Of a DNA stretch of 64,000 bases, positions 62,996 to 64,000 are shown piece after piece; position 1 is the stretch's first letter; each line of letters opens with the position of its first letter. The translations under genes and the position numbers were made by a program. Source of the DNA: Methanobrevibacter ruminantium M1 (GTDB lineage: Archaea > Methanobacteriota > Methanobacteria > Methanobacteriales > Methanobacteriaceae); assembly GCF_000024185.1 (NCBI RefSeq), contig NC_013790.1:2355001-2419000 (forward strand), read 5' to 3'. A model generated the notes under the pieces. That model had not been told where the DNA came from, searched no databases, and worked only from the letters and a program-made list of their open reading frames with translations.

Positions 62996-63502
62996 TTAAT
63001 GAAACTTACCTTCTTCTTTTAATTTTTCATAATGCTCCTTATCTCTAGAAGAAAATACCTTTGCCGGATGACCTCCAGCAATTGCACATTTAGGAATGTC
63101 CTTTACCACAACGCTTCCAGCCTGAATTATAGCCCCTTCACCAATACAGACTCCTGGAAGAATTATTACACGATTTCCAATCCATACATTATCTTCAATA
63201 ACAACATCCTTTGAAATGACAGTCTCATCATAAGGAATCGCTTCCCCCTCATAGTTATGGCTGTCTGTGATTATCATACAGTCGATTCCAGAGTGGAAAT
63301 TGCTTCCTATGCTTACATTGGCAGTTCCTTGTATCTTCATGCCATTGAAATTAACATTATCTGCCAGACTTGTCTTTGGAGTGACATAGGAGTAATTGTT
63401 TACAGTGAGATTATCTCCACAGGACTTTGACACTCTCTTTACCCTATATGTATAATAAGCCCTTTTAATGCTTTGTTTAATGTTAAAAATCTTTGAAATC
63501 AT
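62996..63502 (-). CDS. Hexapeptide-repeat acyltransferase (sugar O-acetyltransferase type)
   Basis: A 168-residue left-handed beta-helix acyltransferase. Hexapeptide turns run through VSIGSNFHSGIDCMIITDSH, VVIEDNVWIGNRVIILPGVC and IGEGAIIQAGSVVVKDIPKC with the C-terminal AIAGGHPAKVF. The catalytic His is probably in ITDSHN. It is encoded convergent to the flippase, so likely part of the glycan locus, acetylating a sugar. Its 5-prime end and leader are duplicated upstream. Confidence 0.9.
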   Translation of the reverse strand: MISKIFNIKQSIKRAYYTYRVKRVSKSCGDNLTVNNYSYVTPKTSLADNVNFNGMKIQGTANVSIGSNFHSGIDCMIITDSHNYEGEAIPYDETVISKDVVIEDNVWIGNRVIILPGVCIGEGAIIQAGSVVVKDIPKCAIAGGHPAKVFSSRDKEHYEKLKEEGKFH

Positions 63503-63600
63503 ATAAATAAGTCCTTTTTATGCATTAATAATGTTAAAAATAATTAAATAAACTTTTCTATGCATTTAATATCTTAAACACCTTTGAAATCATATAATTA
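63470..63600. repeat. Duplicated 5-prime end and leader of the acyltransferase gene
   Basis: On the minus strand an upstream copy ATATGATTTCAAAGGTGTTT AAG (near 63590; broken for length) resembles the real start ATATGATTTCAAAGATTTTT AAC (63504). The segments between (TTAAATGCATAGAAAAG / TTAATGCATAAAAAGG followed by TTATTT) also correspond. Unit about 60 bp; the upstream copy would encode only MISKVFKILNA. Confidence 0.72.
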
Positions 63601-63667
63601 CAAAAAATAGAAAAGAAAAATTGATAATAAAAATATAAAAAAAGTTTAATTTGAATAGAACTTCAAA

Positions 63668-64000
63668 TTAATATACATCACAGTTTGCAGAATAATAAGA
63701 AAGTAGCCTTGCTATTTTAGCAACTGTAAGCTCATCCAATCTTTTTCTTCCACGAATTACCTTATTGAATAGCTCATCAATGAAAAGGTCCTCATTGGTT
63801 AGAATTACATTCAATATGGCCAAATCATCATTTACAAAACCGATCAATGGCTCAATATAGATTCCATTGAATCCTTTCTTATCAAGGAAAATAGCCAAGT
63901 CTTCATTTAATTCCAATGCCTTACGTTTGATTTGGCTGTTTTGAGTGAAATGAATCTCTTCATTACCAAATTGGAATCTTGATTGATTGTCATCATAATC
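63668..64000 (-). CDS. C-terminal part of an uncharacterised protein (cut by window edge)
   Basis: The frame is open from 64000 to a stop at 63668, 110 residues, with no start that must be used inside; it reads DYDDNQSRFQFGNEEIHFTQ ... FLDKKGFNGIYIEPLIGFVN, DELFNKVIRGRKRLDELTVA, KIARLLSYYSANCDVY. No family recognised. No membrane helix. It runs toward the acyltransferase, 165 bp upstream of it on the same strand. Confidence 0.65.
   Translation of the reverse strand, partial: DYDDNQSRFQFGNEEIHFTQNSQIKRKALELNEDLAIFLDKKGFNGIYIEPLIGFVNDDLAILNVILTNEDLFIDELFNKVIRGRKRLDELTVAKIARLLSYYSANCDVY

Overview
The window reads as a chromosome segment of a low-GC methanogenic archaeon of the Methanobacteriales, most likely a Methanobrevibacter from a gut or rumen. 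Support comes from genes for coenzyme F420 (cofD, cofE), tetrahydromethanopterin (mptD, GTP cyclohydrolase III), the methyl-coenzyme M reductase activation protein AtwA and a methanogenesis-marker-9 protein. Archaeal informational genes (topoisomerase VI, aIF1A, RIO1, a Pno1-like KH protein, TYW1) and very AT-rich spacers agree. MreB, a sortase and a nonulosonic-acid (sialic/pseudaminic-type) surface-glycan cluster point to a walled, glycan-decorated, host-associated cell. This taxonomic call is inference; no rRNA gene is present. I saw no tRNA, rRNA, CRISPR array, prophage or intact insertion sequence.

Layout. 1-6600: edge-truncated tpiA, TYW1, sucC, a TPR protein and the korDABC operon (2-oxoglutarate:ferredoxin oxidoreductase); sucC and kor together form the reductive end of the incomplete TCA pathway. 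7000-11700: mptD, a sortase, a large membrane-anchored protein with a CpaB/SAF-like segment, and archaetidylserine synthase. 12400-18500: a Lys-rich-tailed protein, mreB, an orphan antitoxin-like gene, rnhB, purO and exbB-exbD. 18700-24300: cofE, a Cys-pair protein, cofD, GTP cyclohydrolase III, a DUS-like TIM barrel and a frameshifted zinc alcohol dehydrogenase. 24900-31000: TfoX-like, a DUF134 regulator, atwA, marker 9, precorrin-2 dehydrogenase and hemA (tetrapyrrole supply for F430, haem and corrinoids). 31200-42000: AAA ATPases, an endonuclease-IV-like protein, type II GAPDH, a DUF2284 protein, an internally duplicated membrane protein, a decayed secreted-protein gene, and copA with csoR. 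42500-55500: top6B-top6A, KH protein, DUF3781, rio1, aIF1A, moeA, tldE/pmbA, phosphoglycolate phosphatase and hypD. 55800-64000: NeuA-PseG fusion, NeuB-family synthase, glycosyltransferase, flippase and acyltransferase.

Three patterns go beyond the genes. (1) At least eleven genes have their 3-prime end, stop codon included, tandemly copied once or several times into the spacer behind them, and four have their 5-prime end or leader copied. (2) Three spacers carry arrays of CAA-N2-TTG-like half-palindromes at strikingly regular 19, 22 and 41 bp steps (one array has six sites exactly 22 bp apart), suggesting a phased protein-binding system of unknown identity. (3) CsoR-type operators, a double palindrome before the DUF134 regulator and a 16-bp palindrome before GTP cyclohydrolase III look like local regulation. 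Three genes (adh, hypD and the secreted-protein gene) carry indel or stop lesions, which may be real decay or base-calling error. Several genes, including mreB, hemA, top6B, aIF1A and tpiA, use UUG starts behind strong Shine-Dalgarno sequences.
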